Assembly (NCBI GenBank): GCA_003991915.1
Contig: RQTK01000078.1
Coordinates: 515,020-579,019 of the forward strand
Length of the DNA stretch: 64,000 nt
Direction of reading: 5' to 3'
DNA from: Elysia chlorotica
Taxonomy: Eukaryota > Mollusca > Gastropoda > Plakobranchidae
The position numbers and the translations under genes were made by a program. The notes beneath the pieces were generated by a model. That model was not told where the DNA came from, made no database searches, and saw only the letters and a list, made by a program, of their open reading frames with translations. The first letter of the stretch is position 1; the number at the start of each line of letters is the position of its first letter. Of the stretch, positions 26,605-39,379 are shown piece after piece.

Positions 26605-26632
26605 GTGTGTCTGCTGTCTGTCTGTCTCTGTT

Positions 26633-26665
<33 letters not shown>

Positions 26666-26736
26666 GTCTGTCTGTCTGTCTGTCTGCCTCTCTGTCTCTC
26701 TCTGTCTCTGTCTCTGTCTCTGTCACTCTCTCTCTC

Positions 26737-26778
<42 letters not shown>

Positions 26779-26785
26779 CCTCTCT
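26570..26785 (+). repeat. TGTC/TC microsatellite cluster
   Basis: (TGTC)n followed by TCTG and (TC)n. All overlapping frames are low-complexity shadows. Confidence 0.95.
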
Positions 26786-27027
26786 CTTCGTGGCAATCCA
26801 CATTGACATGGTTTTCTGTATGGAATCACATTCTGCCCCATGTATGGCGCTACCGGCGAGTGATATTATCAACTTCCGTGGCTTTGTTGTGTTTGCTGCT
26901 TGGGAAAACAAATTGTCCGCTGTGGGTTCGGAGGGCTCGGAGCTTCTTCTTCGGCTGTTGTGCTTGAACAACGGAGTCAAATATCGGAAACTATAAACGT
27001 TTAGTGGGGATCACTAATTGGATACGA

Positions 27028-27030
<3 letters not shown>

Positions 27031-27079
<49 letters not shown>

Positions 27080-27080
27080 T
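27031..27080 (+). repeat. (GA)n microsatellite
   Basis: About 20 GA units, continuing as GACAGACAGAGACA to about 27130. Complementary to the TC array 245 bp to the left. Confidence 0.95.
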
Positions 27081-28768
27081 ACAGACAGACAGAGACATAC
27101 TGACAGAGACTGAGGCAGAGACAGAGAGATCGTATTTGTGAGAGAAGAAAAAGAAGAAGAAAAAGAACAAGAACAAGAAAAAGAAGAAGGATTACTCCAT
27201 AAAGAGACGGAGAGACAAGCATAGGGAAAGTGAGACCTAAACGTCGCAGCGAGATTGAGACAAAAGTTGTGGGGAAAAAACCGTCAGTAAAAGTTGAAAG
27301 ATCCAAACAATTCAAAGCGTTTGCGTGAAATGAAGATAGAGAAAAAAAAAAGACTGTTCAATGGAGAGCAAAAAGGAATGAATGTTGGAAGAACTATAGG
27401 CCTACGCCTTTTTTGTACACTTCGTCTATGTTTATTCCTTTCCTTATCCCCATCCTCTCCCCCGCCCCCCTCTCTCTCTGTCTTGCTCTCTCTCGATCTC
27501 TCTTTCTCTCTGTGTTTTTCTCTTTCCTAGGAGTATTTTGTATCTCGCTACCTCTGTGGGAAAAGCAGAAGAATCTCTAGTTTCAAAGTAGCCGGTAGTG
27601 TTTGCGTAAAGAAAGAACACTGGTCTACTTTGTCTTTTCCTCATTGATTGCTCTCACCTAAAAAGTCTACAGTTTTTCTCTTTTTAACTTTATCTCACTC
27701 ACGCAATGATTATACTATCTTACAGTGGCCCTCTCACTCTCTGTCTGTCTTTCTCAAAAGTACGCTTTCACGCTTTCTACCACAATCCTCCTTCTTTTTC
27801 TCAAACAGCAATCATTCCTGTAATCCGCAGCTTGCGGTTAAATCGTAATCCTTCATGCATATTTTGAAAAATTCACTCGATCTCATGCAGTAAATTAATG
27901 TTTATTACCTAGCTTTTCTAAAAAGCATCTGCCAATTTTAACTCGTTTCAATTGAGATGAAAATACTTATAATAATAAACAGCTTTTTGTAAAATATGCA
28001 GGAGAAGCCCAGAAAAACTGATAATTTTGTCCAATCCTCCGCGCACGATAATCGAAAAACTACGCGATGCAAAGCAAACGAATCAAATAGTTTTTTCAAC
28101 CACAGAAGAAAGAAATCAAATTCAACAAAAACCTAATGCTTGACTGGGTCAGAAAGACATATGTGTCGAAATACAATAAATTTTGTTCAAACCAAACACA
28201 ATAATAACAAACAAACCGAAAGATAAAAAATATTCCATACAAACTGAAAAAAAAAGAAAATACGATAATACACAAAGTAAAACACAAAGATAATGCCTTT
28301 ATTTTTCTAGACCCTTCAATTCTTTTTCGACTTTGAAAAGAGCACCCAATGACACTAGTTGATTTTTCAGCGTTGATGTTGACTTGAAAAATGTTGCTCT
28401 ATTTGGTAGTCATTTAGCTGGATGTGCACTTGAGTGCCAATTGTGGCACCTTTGTTTTGTTAAACACGGGAAAGGAAAGAAAAAGAGACGGGGATTTCAA
28501 TACTTCAAGATTCTGCGGTTGAAGGAAGGAAAAACTGGCAAGGTTAGACTGCTCTTCATTTTTCAGTGGTTAATAAATTATGGTTAAAAATATCGGACTT
28601 TCAACAGGTGCGTAGTTATTCAAAAAATGAAAGAAATCGTAGGTGTTGCTGAAAAAAAATGTTTCAGACAAAAATCTGAAACTTATTTTTTTTCTTCTTT
28701 TTTAGCTCTATAATTGTATGTGCATTTTCAATTCTTCACCGGTCTAAAGATTTGTTTAATTTCTTTCT

Positions 28769-28783
28769 TCACACACACACACG

Positions 28784-28836
<53 letters not shown>
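28769..28836 (+). repeat. (AC)n-(GC)n-(TC)n compound microsatellite
   Basis: ACACACACGCGCGC followed by about 22 TC units. Confidence 0.95.
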
Positions 28837-29075
28837 CGCCCCTTTTTTTTCCATTAAAACCATGTACGTCATACTACGCATTTCCACATTAATTTTGTCG
28901 ATCCCTCCTCCTCAGTGTTCTTTTCTTTTCTTTCATTCTTATTTTCTTATTTTCCTCCCGTCGCTCTTCACCCAATATCTCTGCCTCACTGTCTATCTTT
29001 CTCTCTATTCGTAACAGAGGTCTCTTTCTCTCTATTTTTTCCTTTTTTATCCTTATCCTTTTTTCTTTCACCCTC

Positions 29076-29086
29076 TCTCTCTCTAG

Positions 29087-29133
<47 letters not shown>
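29076..29133 (+). repeat. (TC)n microsatellite
   Basis: Nearly pure TC array, directly followed by the tandemly duplicated segment. Confidence 0.95.
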
Positions 29134-29137
<4 letters not shown>

Positions 29138-29387
29138 GCTTCCCCATATTAAATATACAACATTTCTGACTGCTTTGCAGACATTACCTACATCCCCAAT
29201 GCTTCGTCAACCATTTTAAGCCTAACATTTTTTATCTCTCTCTCATTTGCTTCCCCATATAAAGTATTAGAAATGTTTTTTTTGTGTGTGTTACCTTCTT
29301 AATATACAACATTTCTGATTACTTTCCAGACATTTCCTTCATGGATCCCCAGTGTTTCGTCAACCATAATAAGCCTACATTTTTTCA
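29131..29387 (+). repeat. Tandem duplication of a ~105-bp segment, one copy with an insert
   Basis: CTCATTTGCTTCCCCATAT starts at 29131 and 29242. Both copies continue through AATATACAACATTTCTGA, TCCCCA-TG-TTCGTCAACC and AAGCCTA-CATTTTTT. The second copy carries about 39 extra bases (near 29261-29299, GTGTGTGTTACC). Copies differ at scattered sites. Confidence 0.85.
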
Positions 29388-29819
29388 GACTTCTTTCTTC
29401 CCATTAATAGTTCTGCACTAAAAAAACACACACCCCAAAACCAACATTTTGTCTGCAAGGAACAATAACGATTTTTATGAATGATAGGTGACCCATGGCA
29501 CCCCTTTCGGCTTGAATTTCAGACATCAATGGATTTTTCATTAAGTTTTTGATCGGCTCAAGTTAAAAACTGAACTGAGTGAACCTACATACTCATAAAG
29601 CCCACTCGGCAGATATGAAAACAGAATAAGTCCAATTTAATCTGCCTTTCTTTATTTTGCTTTGAGCCCCAAAATGAGCGATTAAAGGGGACTTAATGTT
29701 TTTTAACAAATTGAAATTGAAGAGCTTTATCACCCCCTTTTAAGAGGTTTTGTATGGGCAGCAATATAAACACTAACAGACGTGTGGCACACACATAAAC
29801 ATAAATACACACATTGACG

Positions 29820-30082
29820 GGGGTTTGAGTTTGAGTTTGGGTTTGGTATTAACGTCCAACATCAGCACTATATAGGTTATATTGTGGACGGGCCCCAAGA
29901 CGGACGTCTAACATCTTTATGTGCTGCCACACACAAGTCAGGGCCGGGATACCATAACTCCTGTCTCAGCGGGTCACATTATACTGACACCGACCCAACC
30001 AGTAGGGAACGCAACTGCCAGGATTCGAACTCGGGACCTTTTGCGTCGAAAGCCGATGTTCTATCCCTGGTCCCCACGCACA
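29820..30082 (-). mobile_element. SINE copy B, near full length
   Basis: Highly similar to the 57.4-kb copy: GTGGACGGGCCCCAAGACGG, GTCACATTATACTGACACCG, CCAACCAGTAGGGAACGCAA and CCAGGATTCGAACTCGGGAC (reverse of a tRNA B box). Minus orientation. Its 3' end has irregular GGGTTTGAGTTT units. I find no clear target-site duplication. Confidence 0.9.
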
Positions 30083-30159
30083 GAGTAAATGACGACTGGT
30101 TCTGATAAGGGTAGAAAAATTGAAGTTGTCTTTGCCTCTGACTATATGTCTGTCAGTCT

Positions 30160-30280
30160 GCCTCTTTCTCTTCCTCTATCTTTCTCTCTCTCTCTCTCCC
30201 TCTCTCTCTATGTCTCTCTCTCTTTCTCTCTCTCTCAATCTCTCTCTCTCTCTCTCTGTCTCACTCTCTCTTATCCTGTC
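30160..30280 (+). repeat. TC-rich microsatellite
   Basis: Imperfect TCTCTC with CTGTC and CTATG interruptions. Confidence 0.9.
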
Positions 30281-30822
30281 CGAAGAATTTGCCATCCGTC
30301 TTCGGGACTATCCATTCTTGTGCTATTTGGAACTTTCTTTTTTTTTTTTTTTTATTAATCGAAAGAGAAATAATTACGCACAAGGAGCAAACACAATAGG
30401 GAAAGTGTTTGGGTTTTCCCGATGCTTTTAGATAAACATAAATAAAAAATGACGGAAAAAATTGAATTGAACTGAGTCCATGCGGAAAACCCAATTTTTT
30501 TTCCGAGGCGTGGGGGATAATATGGTTCTAAATTGATAAAGAATAATGTAGTTATCGTTGAGTAATCAAGGTTATTGTTTTGTGTAGATTGTGGATAGGA
30601 AAAGGTAGTCAAAGAAGAAAGAAAAGATTTAGATAAAAAATGATCACCGTGATGTTGGAAATTCCAGAACATAATGAAAATACTTACATGTTTGAACCGC
30701 TCCATGCCATAATATAATTATTATGCTGCTTCTTCTCACTACGCATTGATATAGTAAAAGGGGAAACAACAACAACAACAGCAGCTTTTGAAAAAATGTC
30801 CCGACTTTTGTTTTGTCGCATT

Positions 30823-30863
<41 letters not shown>

Positions 30864-30934
30864 ATTCTTCTCTTTTCTCCTCCTCTCTCTTTGTCTGTAT
30901 GTCTGTTTTCCGTCGACTTGTCTGTCTATATCAA

Positions 30935-31500
30935 NNNNNNNNNNNNNNNNNNNNNNNNNNNNNNNNNNNNNNNNNNNNNNNNNNNNNNNNNNNNNNNNNN
31001 NNNNNNNNNNNNNNNNNNNNNNNNNNNNNNNNNNNNNNNNNNNNNNNNNNNNNNNNNNNNNNNNNNNNNNNNNNNNNNNNNNNNNNNNNNNNNNNNNNNN
31101 NNNNNNNNNNNNNNNNNNNNNNNNNNNNNNNNNNNNNNNNNNNNNNNNNNNNNNNNNNNNNNNNNNNNNNNNNNNNNNNNNNNNNNNNNNNNNNNNNNNN
31201 NNNNNNNNNNNNNNNNNNNNNNNNNNNNNNNNNNNNNNNNNNNNNNNNNNNNNNNNNNNNNNNNNNNNNNNNNNNNNNNNNNNNNNNNNNNNNNNNNNNN
31301 NNNNNNNNNNNNNNNNNNNNNNNNNNNNNNNNNNNNNNNNNNNNNNNNNNNNNNNNNNNNNNNNNNNNNNNNNNNNNNNNNNNNNNNNNNNNNNNNNNNN
31401 NNNNNNNNNNNNNNNNNNNNNNNNNNNNNNNNNNNNNNNNNNNNNNNNNNNNNNNNNNNNNNNNNNNNNNNNNNNNNNNNNNNNNNNNNNNNNNNNNNNN
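30935..31500. other. Assembly gap (566 N)
   Basis: Unknown bases. All frames crossing it are artefacts. Confidence 1.
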
Positions 31501-31566
<66 letters not shown>

Positions 31567-31597
31567 GAATAAGAATAATAATAATAACAATAATAAT
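31501..31597 (+). repeat. (TAA)n microsatellite at the gap edge
   Basis: About 22 pure TAA units, then imperfect. True length is unknown because the gap abuts it. Confidence 0.97.
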
Positions 31598-31684
31598 GGT
31601 AATAAATATTGGTTTTGTTTTATTCTTCTCGTCCCTCACATAAAATTCCTGTGTTAATTAAAAAGGATTTTAGAAAGCATATAA

Positions 31685-31686
<2 letters not shown>

Positions 31687-31727
<41 letters not shown>
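31687..31727 (+). repeat. (GA)n microsatellite
   Basis: About 20 GA units between the TAA array and the right inverted-repeat arm. Confidence 0.95.
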
Positions 31728-31730
<3 letters not shown>

Positions 31731-33326
31731 AGATTAATCTAGACAGACAAGTAGACGGAAAAACAGATATACAGACAAAGAGGGAGGAGGAGAAAAGAGA
31801 AGAATGGTATGTGTGTGTGTGTAGGGAGAAAAACCTTTCAACACTCCACTGATTGGTACCTTGATACACTGAACATTTTAGCAAAGGTAGAGTTAGTAAG
31901 AGGAGAAAAATTGCGCGGAGTGAGTCTATCCAGACATGCGCTAATTCTGAAGAGATAGATCCAGAAAATGGCGAAAAGGAAGAATTCCGAAGCCACCCTA
32001 GTAGCGCGCCACAGATCGTTTCATTCACGGCTCGCAATTTACCAAGCAGTTACTGAGGAAGTAAATCAAGGTGTAACAGGCTAACAGCCCGATGCTTATC
32101 GCACCGTGAGAGTCAAAACAATGTCGTGACTAGACCTGGACTTGTAGATTCTAGATCTACCATGGACGGGTAGCGATGTCGGAGAGAAAATGATAAGTCT
32201 TGTTAGCTTTCATGTGGTTCACTGTTCGTGAATGTTTTTTTTTTTTTTCTCGGCCGGGAACGGTGTTAAAACTTGGACAGATAGTTACACCGGAATGATG
32301 GAGTTTACATGTGGGTTTTAGGAGTTTTTAGGGATAGTAAAAATTATATTTCAGCAGAAGGTTTGTGATTTTAAAGGCTTCAATAAACTTGATGCAGTCC
32401 TAAATGATGCGTTTAACAAAAATACTGTTATTTTCTATGTTCGATTTCTTCCCATTGATTCCATTCCCAGAGAGACAAACAAATAGATAGATAGACGGAG
32501 AAATAGAGAGAGAGAGGGGGGAGAGAGATAGAGAGAGGGAGAAAGAGAGAGAGAGAGTTTGTGTGTGAGAGTGACAGAGAACCTAAAAGACACAGAGAGA
32601 TTGATAGAAGATAGTTCGATAGAAAGACAGACAGGCAAACAAACAAATAGACTGAGGCATACAGAAAATAATAACGAAAGGGGTAAACAGATATGTAAGA
32701 GAAAAAGACAGAAACAAATCCCTGATTAAAGAAATGTTTTAAAAGAATTTGTAATAAGACGTTCATAATGAAGAAAACAGGCTTGGGAGGTTGGCATACA
32801 GTATGGTTCATCTAGACAATAGACTCGTTTACAACCTCGTTAACAACAAAAATTAAAGCAATGTAATATTGTCCAAATTTCAAATTTTATAAAAAAATCC
32901 TAAGATAGAATCCAAAAAATTTAAATCTGTACTTATCATCTCTATCTCAACAGCTGTTTCAGTGTGTCTATGATTTCCCCCACCCTGGTTTCCAGAGTAT
33001 ATGATTGAACGACAAAAAGTTTGTGTTCCAGCCCTGTTCAGTGAGGCTCTTTGTATACACTTGTCCAGCTCATACTGCTACGCTGGTGATGGATTATCTG
33101 ATGAAAGATTTCGCTCGCTCTCTTTCAAATAGTATATTGAAGAGTCGGTAGACATAATTATGGTTTAGAGTGGAAGGCGTTGAGGTAGGTCTCTGAAGGG
33201 GTAAGCAGCTGGTGGCAAAGAAATGCAATTACTGTGGGGATTATGTTATACAAAGAACCACAGTAAGGGCGGAGAAAAACAGGGATGCAGAGTTAAAAAC
33301 CCTAAAAAAATTAGAGAGGTAGATAG

Positions 33327-33367
<41 letters not shown>

Positions 33368-34022
33368 TAGAGAGAGGGAGAGAGAGAGAAGAGAGGGGAT
33401 AGGGGGAGGGAGAATGGAAATGATTTCAAATCAACTGGGAAAGGGAAACGTAAAGGAGGAGAGTAAAATATAGAAGATTTCTTTTCGGAATTATTGTAAT
33501 TTTCCTAAATAAAACAAAAATGTTGGACCGCTTGGCTGCTAATCCTTTTCCAAAACCTTTTTGGAAAAGGTAAGACAAACAATTAACGTGAATACAGGTT
33601 TATGTATAAAAATAGAAGTGGAAATAAAATATATCCTTTATTTTGATGAATAGGAAATACATTTCTATTTTGATCGTTAGGTAACAAAATCAGGGTGTCC
33701 CGAAGTTAGACCTTCAACATCTGACGCCTTTACATTTCATTGCAGTAAAAACGGACATTGTGATGATGTTCTGTAGCACTCATCGACAGATTCTTATCTT
33801 CTGTGATGTTTGTGAGTGCTGGTAAATATTTTACAAACCATAACATCCGGAAAGGTTTTGATTTTTAAACACATTTCTGACTGACAAGTGACAAGTCTAG
33901 GCAAGCAGAGTTGGGTTACTTTACGCGCTTTACCCTTAAAAGTCATCTTACACATCTCTTGTGTCAACATTGCAAATTTAAATAAAATAATTTGGTTATT
34001 TTAAGAGAGCAAAAGATAAAGA

Positions 34023-34047
34023 TGTAGGTAGGTAGGTAGGTAGGTAG

Positions 34048-34112
<65 letters not shown>

Positions 34113-34144
34113 CAGATAGATATAGAGATAGATAGATAGATAGA
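34023..34144 (+). repeat. (TAGG)n then (GATA)n microsatellite
   Basis: TAGG units change into a long GATA run. Confidence 0.97.
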
Positions 34145-35050
34145 TCTAGCTTTGTAATCTTAATGAATAAAAGTATTGAAATTACAAATTGCACAGAACA
34201 GTGCAGCCGGAACCACTGTAAAGACGAAAGAAATGAGTCCATGAGGCATGTGTTACAAACGTTACTAGCTGCTCACTAAAGGAAGAATAATAGAAATATG
34301 CTCTTGTTGCATTTTATATACCTACGATGTAACTTTGTTTTTCCTGAGGAGAAAGAATAATCTTTTTTATTTCTTTACTATCACTCGGTCTCTTCGAATT
34401 TCTCTGTTTCAGTGGTTGAAATCAGAGAAGATCATAACCGAATGAGCACACAACTATCTGGGTGTTTTTCTAACAGCAATGCATATTGTTTTTAGAGAAT
34501 TCCTCCATTTCTCTTTCCTGACGGTTCGTTGCGCGAGCGCGGAATCCACGCCGAGAGTGTGAAAAGTACAGGAGATGAGCTGGAACCAATAAATCTCGCA
34601 AACTGTTCGCTCATGCAGCGCAATTTACTGTCTTCTCCTTTCCTCTTAGTGTTTTGTTATTCAGTGAGCTCGGCCGGCATCCTGACGGGTAACTCTATCC
34701 AGTGAATGGCACTGCGGCTATGGCAGGAGTCAAACATGCCAGTGGATAACAGACTGCCAACCCATCAAACCATCAAAGAGTAGAGTGTTTAGTCTTAAAG
34801 ATCTAGCAAAATGTGTACTTCGGATATGCTTTTTGGCGCAAGTTTGGCAGGACTGGGATGCAGTCGTAGGGGAGAGGATGTAGATATAGATGGTGAGCAG
34901 TAGAAAGGAATGCTCACTGCTCACTCAGTTACAGATGGCAGCGCGGCGAGGAAGAGTCGCATCTTTGAAAAATCATGGAATTCCAAAAGAAAAGGCGTCA
35001 CGAGAATTTTAATCATCTTTAACTTTGCGGACAGTTTGATGCATATATTA

Positions 35051-35257
<207 letters not shown>

Positions 35258-35439
35258 AAATGAATGATGGCTTACAAACAGGTAGGCCTACGTTTTTGTT
35301 TACCAGACAGTCCCAAAACATTCAGGGCTAATACTTCTTACATTCTTTGAAACAATTACGGTAATGGAAAATACTTTCACAAATGTTGTGGAAGGAACAA
35401 TCTTGATGTATCCGGAGATGGTAGTTTTAGGGAGGAAAG

Positions 35440-35835
35440 GGAGTTGGACACCTAGTGGCTGTGCATATATCAGATATATCTGTTTGAAACAGAGTGGTGG
35501 TGTATATATGTATGAAACACAGACGGTGAATACATGCTTGACACACAGTCGCTGTGCATATATCACATAATTATTGAAACACAATGGCTGTGTATATCTA
35601 TATGACACACAGTGTATATCTATATGACACACAGAGGCTGTGAAGATTTGAATGACACACAGAGATGGTGATATATATATATATGACCCAAAGAGGCTGT
35701 GAATATCCATTACACACAGGGGCTAACACACAGAGGCTGTGTATATGTGTATAAAGTATCTTAAGAGGCTGTGTATATCTATTACACACAGGGGCTAACA
35801 CACAGAGGCTGTGTATATGTGTATAAAGTATCTTA
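35440..35835 (+). repeat. Minisatellite, CACACAGAGGCTGTGTATAT units
   Basis: About ten irregular 25-37-bp units based on ACACACAGAGGCTGTG plus a TATATCTATATGA spacer. At the right end a 72-bp higher-order unit is repeated exactly in tandem (35691-35762 and 35763-35834, two differences seen), implying recent expansion there. Confidence 0.93.
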
Positions 35836-37284
35836 TCCTTTAAACACCCATCTCTTTTTCAATATTCGAAACCAAGATTTAGGCTTAAACCACAATTTTT
35901 TTTTAATTTCGAGGCGAACGACCTACCTCATGAAAATACGGAGACCACTACTATTTATTTAAACATATTACTAAGACTCTAAGCTATGCATTATTTTATA
36001 TGTATTTTTTATTTGTATTTTATATGTATTGCTTTACTTAAAGAGGAAAGAAGAGAAAACATAGTTTGCAATGAATTCCCATCTAGTTTGGAAAAATAAA
36101 CACCATTTTTGTGTGAAGTGGGCAATTCTACTGGAATAATCCTGGTTAATAGGGGAGCGATGTGAATGATGGATGCCAATCTGACAGCAATACTTCGTAA
36201 CCTTCACGGCTGTAATTCGTCGGAAACCCAAGCCAGCAGCGATGTGCACAATTATCGCGAAATCTAAACGATATAATTATTTGGTTACAAGTTGTGGAGA
36301 GAGATAGAAGTTAAGTCGGCTTCAGCTTGATCTTTCGCTGCTGCGATCAAGTCAAGATGAATTTACTCACTTCAGAGGGAGAGAAGCAGAAAAGACATTT
36401 TTCACATGGGGTTGAAATGTTGACAAACTAGCCGTCAAGAAACGCAGCGTTAGGTATTTGGACAAAGAGGAATCGCTCCATGCGCACTTAAAGCAAAGAC
36501 GACCAATCAAGTTTCGGAAGAAAACAAAACAAAAGTGTGAGGTAACTAACAGACTTGCGGGGAGAATACGGATAGTGCCTATAACTAATTATCAACTATC
36601 TCGAAATCTCATAGCCTAGCAAGTTAGACACAATAAGCAAGATTTCGTGAAGTAAACAAACAAGGCCAGTTGATGAGAGGAAGAGAGCAATAACGGGAGA
36701 GAGGAGGTAGAGGGGTTGACAAAAAAAAGACTGGATTATATAGTTGATATAACACTTTCCTAACTGGCGCTGTTGCTATTAACACCGACAGATTTACAAT
36801 AAAGCTAATTAGCATTTCCCATATCACATACAAATTACCCTTTTTAGAACTCATTCATGTGATTTTCCGATGCATAGGCAATTTTACTTATGTCCAAAGT
36901 GATAAAAAAACGCAGTACACCAGAAGACAAGACACTTAGGGCAGCACGTACAACATGCCTTATTAGCAAGGTCCGAATAATTGGGTGGTTTTAATTACAT
37001 ATACCTAAAAGTTCCCTTAATCCAGGGTTTAAGTTTGTAGCCTCTTTGTACGGTACTTACGTTCCTTATTGTCTATGATGCCAAAAAACAGAAAAGAAAG
37101 AGAAATCCTCATTTGAAAGTTTAAACCTGTAACTTGGTAAAGTGGAGACACAGTAAATGGAACAAACCATGAAGAAAGCAGACAGAATAAAGGACTGGTG
37201 TGCAGAACAAAACAAAACCTGAGCAGATAGTGCAGACGTAAATTTAGTCAACCACAAAATTAATACTAAAGTGAAAAGGGTGAG

Positions 37285-37450
37285 GTGGTCAAAAATTTAG
37301 AGCGTGTCGGTTCAAATCGGGAGGTCTTGGTTCGAGTCCTGTTCAGCTCGACCCCTTTTCGCTTCTGGTTGGGTCGGTGTCAGGATAATCTGATCGACAG
37401 GAACAAGACCAGGATCCCGTCACCGTATATAATCTTTTCAGAGACCCAGG
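37285..37450 (+). repeat. SINE copy J (plus orientation, diverged)
   Basis: Contains a B-box-like GGTCTTGGTTCGAGTCCTG, then GGTTGGGTCGGTGTCAGGAT, ATCTGATCGACAGGAAC and GGATCCCGTCACCGTATATA, in the order expected from head to body. Confidence 0.6.
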
Positions 37451-38627
37451 AAAATTTATACTAGGAAAGAGCTTTAATTTCTCCTACCAAAGCAAATCAC
37501 GTAAAGACATGATTAGTAGGCTGTCGGTGAACAATAGTAATCGTTTCCATTGACCCTTCAAAATGTTATGTCTTCAAGCACTTCACTGCCATTAATTTTT
37601 GGATCCAGTGACTCACGAAAGAAGAAATAATATACTGTACATCGTAACCAAGATCTTGAAAGACCCATTAATTCATTGCTCTAACTAAATGAGACAAAGT
37701 TAAATATCTATCAAATATTTCTCTTTATGAAGATATTCTTGGACCCATCAAATTGATGACAAATTTTCATGCGCAAATTTATTTGTTTTCTTTTTCGATT
37801 GTCTTCTCGATCCGAAAACAAACATAAAAAGGACGCGGTGAGGATATTCGCTCCCTTGGGTTCGAAGCGTGTGAGAAAACCAACAAAGTGCGCAAGCTTC
37901 AGCGGTAAAGCAACGCCCCGGAGATTTAAATTACCCAAACATTGCAAATATCGCAAGTCTGGGGAAGCTTTTAAAAATCCAAAATTATTTATCGACTTTG
38001 CTGAAATACGTAAACATTCAAGGTCAGGTCATGCTGACCGAAATGCATTTTTAATACTTAGTTGTCTCTATGACTAGAGGCACATAAAGCTTGAAAATCA
38101 AGCTTCCAATTTGCCGTATGCATCTTTTCTTCTAATTTTTTTTTTTCTTAATTCTACTTTTTCACCCATTATTGGCGGCCGCACTAAACAAGGCTTTAAC
38201 TTTCCCCCCGTCCTTTATGTGTTTCACCCAATGTCATATCAAATTTCAAAAGGAACAGACAGATAAGGCCATCGAATGCTCATCTTGTCCTGGTTCAAAA
38301 AGAATCAACAAATCATCAAGCGCTGGAGCAAGTGTGAAGAAGCCCATAAAGATAACGCTTTATTTCGGAATGGGCTAACTTAATGGTAGCCACAGAACTA
38401 TCGATGTACAGGGAACAATGCTAAAAGAAGAAAAAAAAAAGACAGAAAAAAAAGTTTGATTATGCTTCCACGGGGTGAAGAGGTATTTTTATTTGTCTAG
38501 GAGATAATGGTTGATAGAGAGAAACAAACACAGACAGACAGACAGACAGTCAGAGACATGGGGGGATGTAGGCGGTTAATTAGACAAATAGGTATATTAT
38601 CTCAAAAAGCTGAAGAAAGAACGCGAA

Positions 38628-38748
38628 ATTAGAGAGAGAGAGAGAGAGAGGGAGGGAGAAAGAGAGAAAGAAAGAAAGACAGAGACAGAAAGAGAGAGAC
38701 AGAGAGACACAGACAGAGAGAGAGAGACAGAGAGAGAGACACAGACAG

Positions 38749-38793
<45 letters not shown>
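38628..38793 (+). repeat. (GA)n/(GACA)n microsatellite
   Basis: GA runs with GAAA and CACAGACAGA interruptions, ending in a pure GA run. Confidence 0.96.
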
Positions 38794-38796
<3 letters not shown>

Positions 38797-39379
38797 TACT
38801 TCATTTTACGTAACCATCTTATCTATCTTTACACTGCTCTTTTCTTTGTTAGTTTGAAACAGAGCCCACAGCTTTCTTCGACCACACCCAAACTAAATGA
38901 TACAAAACAATACACAAGTCGAATGCTAACATGCTTGGTAAGAAGCGCCTTAGATGGCCTTGTAAAGCTGGAATGCATGACAGTACAAACACTGATGGTG
39001 GGCTTTGGGGTTGTGCTTTTTCCTTTTCCTCCAAGTCAAAACACTGGGTTGATAATGGCAGCTAATTTAACAGCCAAGACAGGAGCAGACTGTGTCTGAC
39101 GAACGTCAAGACAGAAAACTTAGGAAGTTTCCGTTTGTTGTGTTCACTCTTTGGTCGGAGAAAGTGAATATCTCTCAATGAGAATCCTGTACCATGAGGA
39201 AACCATGACTATTTGTTCACATTACCACAATACATGTATACAGACGCCAACTAGCTCGGGGAATGGAACAGAAACCCCTGGAAAGGACCTACTCGCTCTA
39301 ACGACTGAGTTACACCGTCCCTGAAATTGGTTGTGTTCGATGTGTTTTAGAATCTGGAAAAATGTGTTCTGTCACAATT

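Larger units (their letters stand above)
23428..30780. other. 5' flank or upstream intron of Wnt5; no gene recognised
   Basis: Mostly unique AT-rich DNA. Contains a CAAA-rich tract at 25.05-25.2 kb, CT/TGTC and GA arrays at 26.5-27.1 kb, AC/TC at 28.77 kb, TC at 29.08 kb, a tandem duplication at 29.13 kb, a SINE at 29.82 kb and a TC-rich stretch at 30.16 kb. A 12-bp perfect palindrome CGCGAATTCGCG lies at 24378-24389. Upstream Wnt5 5' UTR exons and the promoter may be here, but I cannot place them. Confidence 0.6.
30826..31823. repeat. Inverted repeat bracketing the assembly gap
   Basis: Left arm 30826-30934: a (CA)n tract, then ACCATTCTTCTCTTTTCTCC, TTTGTCTGTATGTCTG and GACTTGTCTGTCTA. Right arm about 31728-31823, read on the minus strand: (CA)n, ACCATTCTTCTCTTTTCTCC, TTTGTCTGTATATCTG and TACTTGTCTGTCTAGA. 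About 85 bp beyond the CA tract match with a handful of differences. The arms enclose the gap, a (TAA)n array and a (GA)n array. Sequence outside the arms does not match. Confidence 0.85.

Noticed and set aside
30788..31657. Frames of 200-289 codons on both strands around 31 kb
   Set aside because: They are created by translating the N gap and the flanking CA and TAA arrays.
34500..34640. CpG-containing patch with CCAAT as a promoter
   Set aside because: Only composition and one short box support it; weaker than the 53.4-kb site, so mentioned only in the region note.
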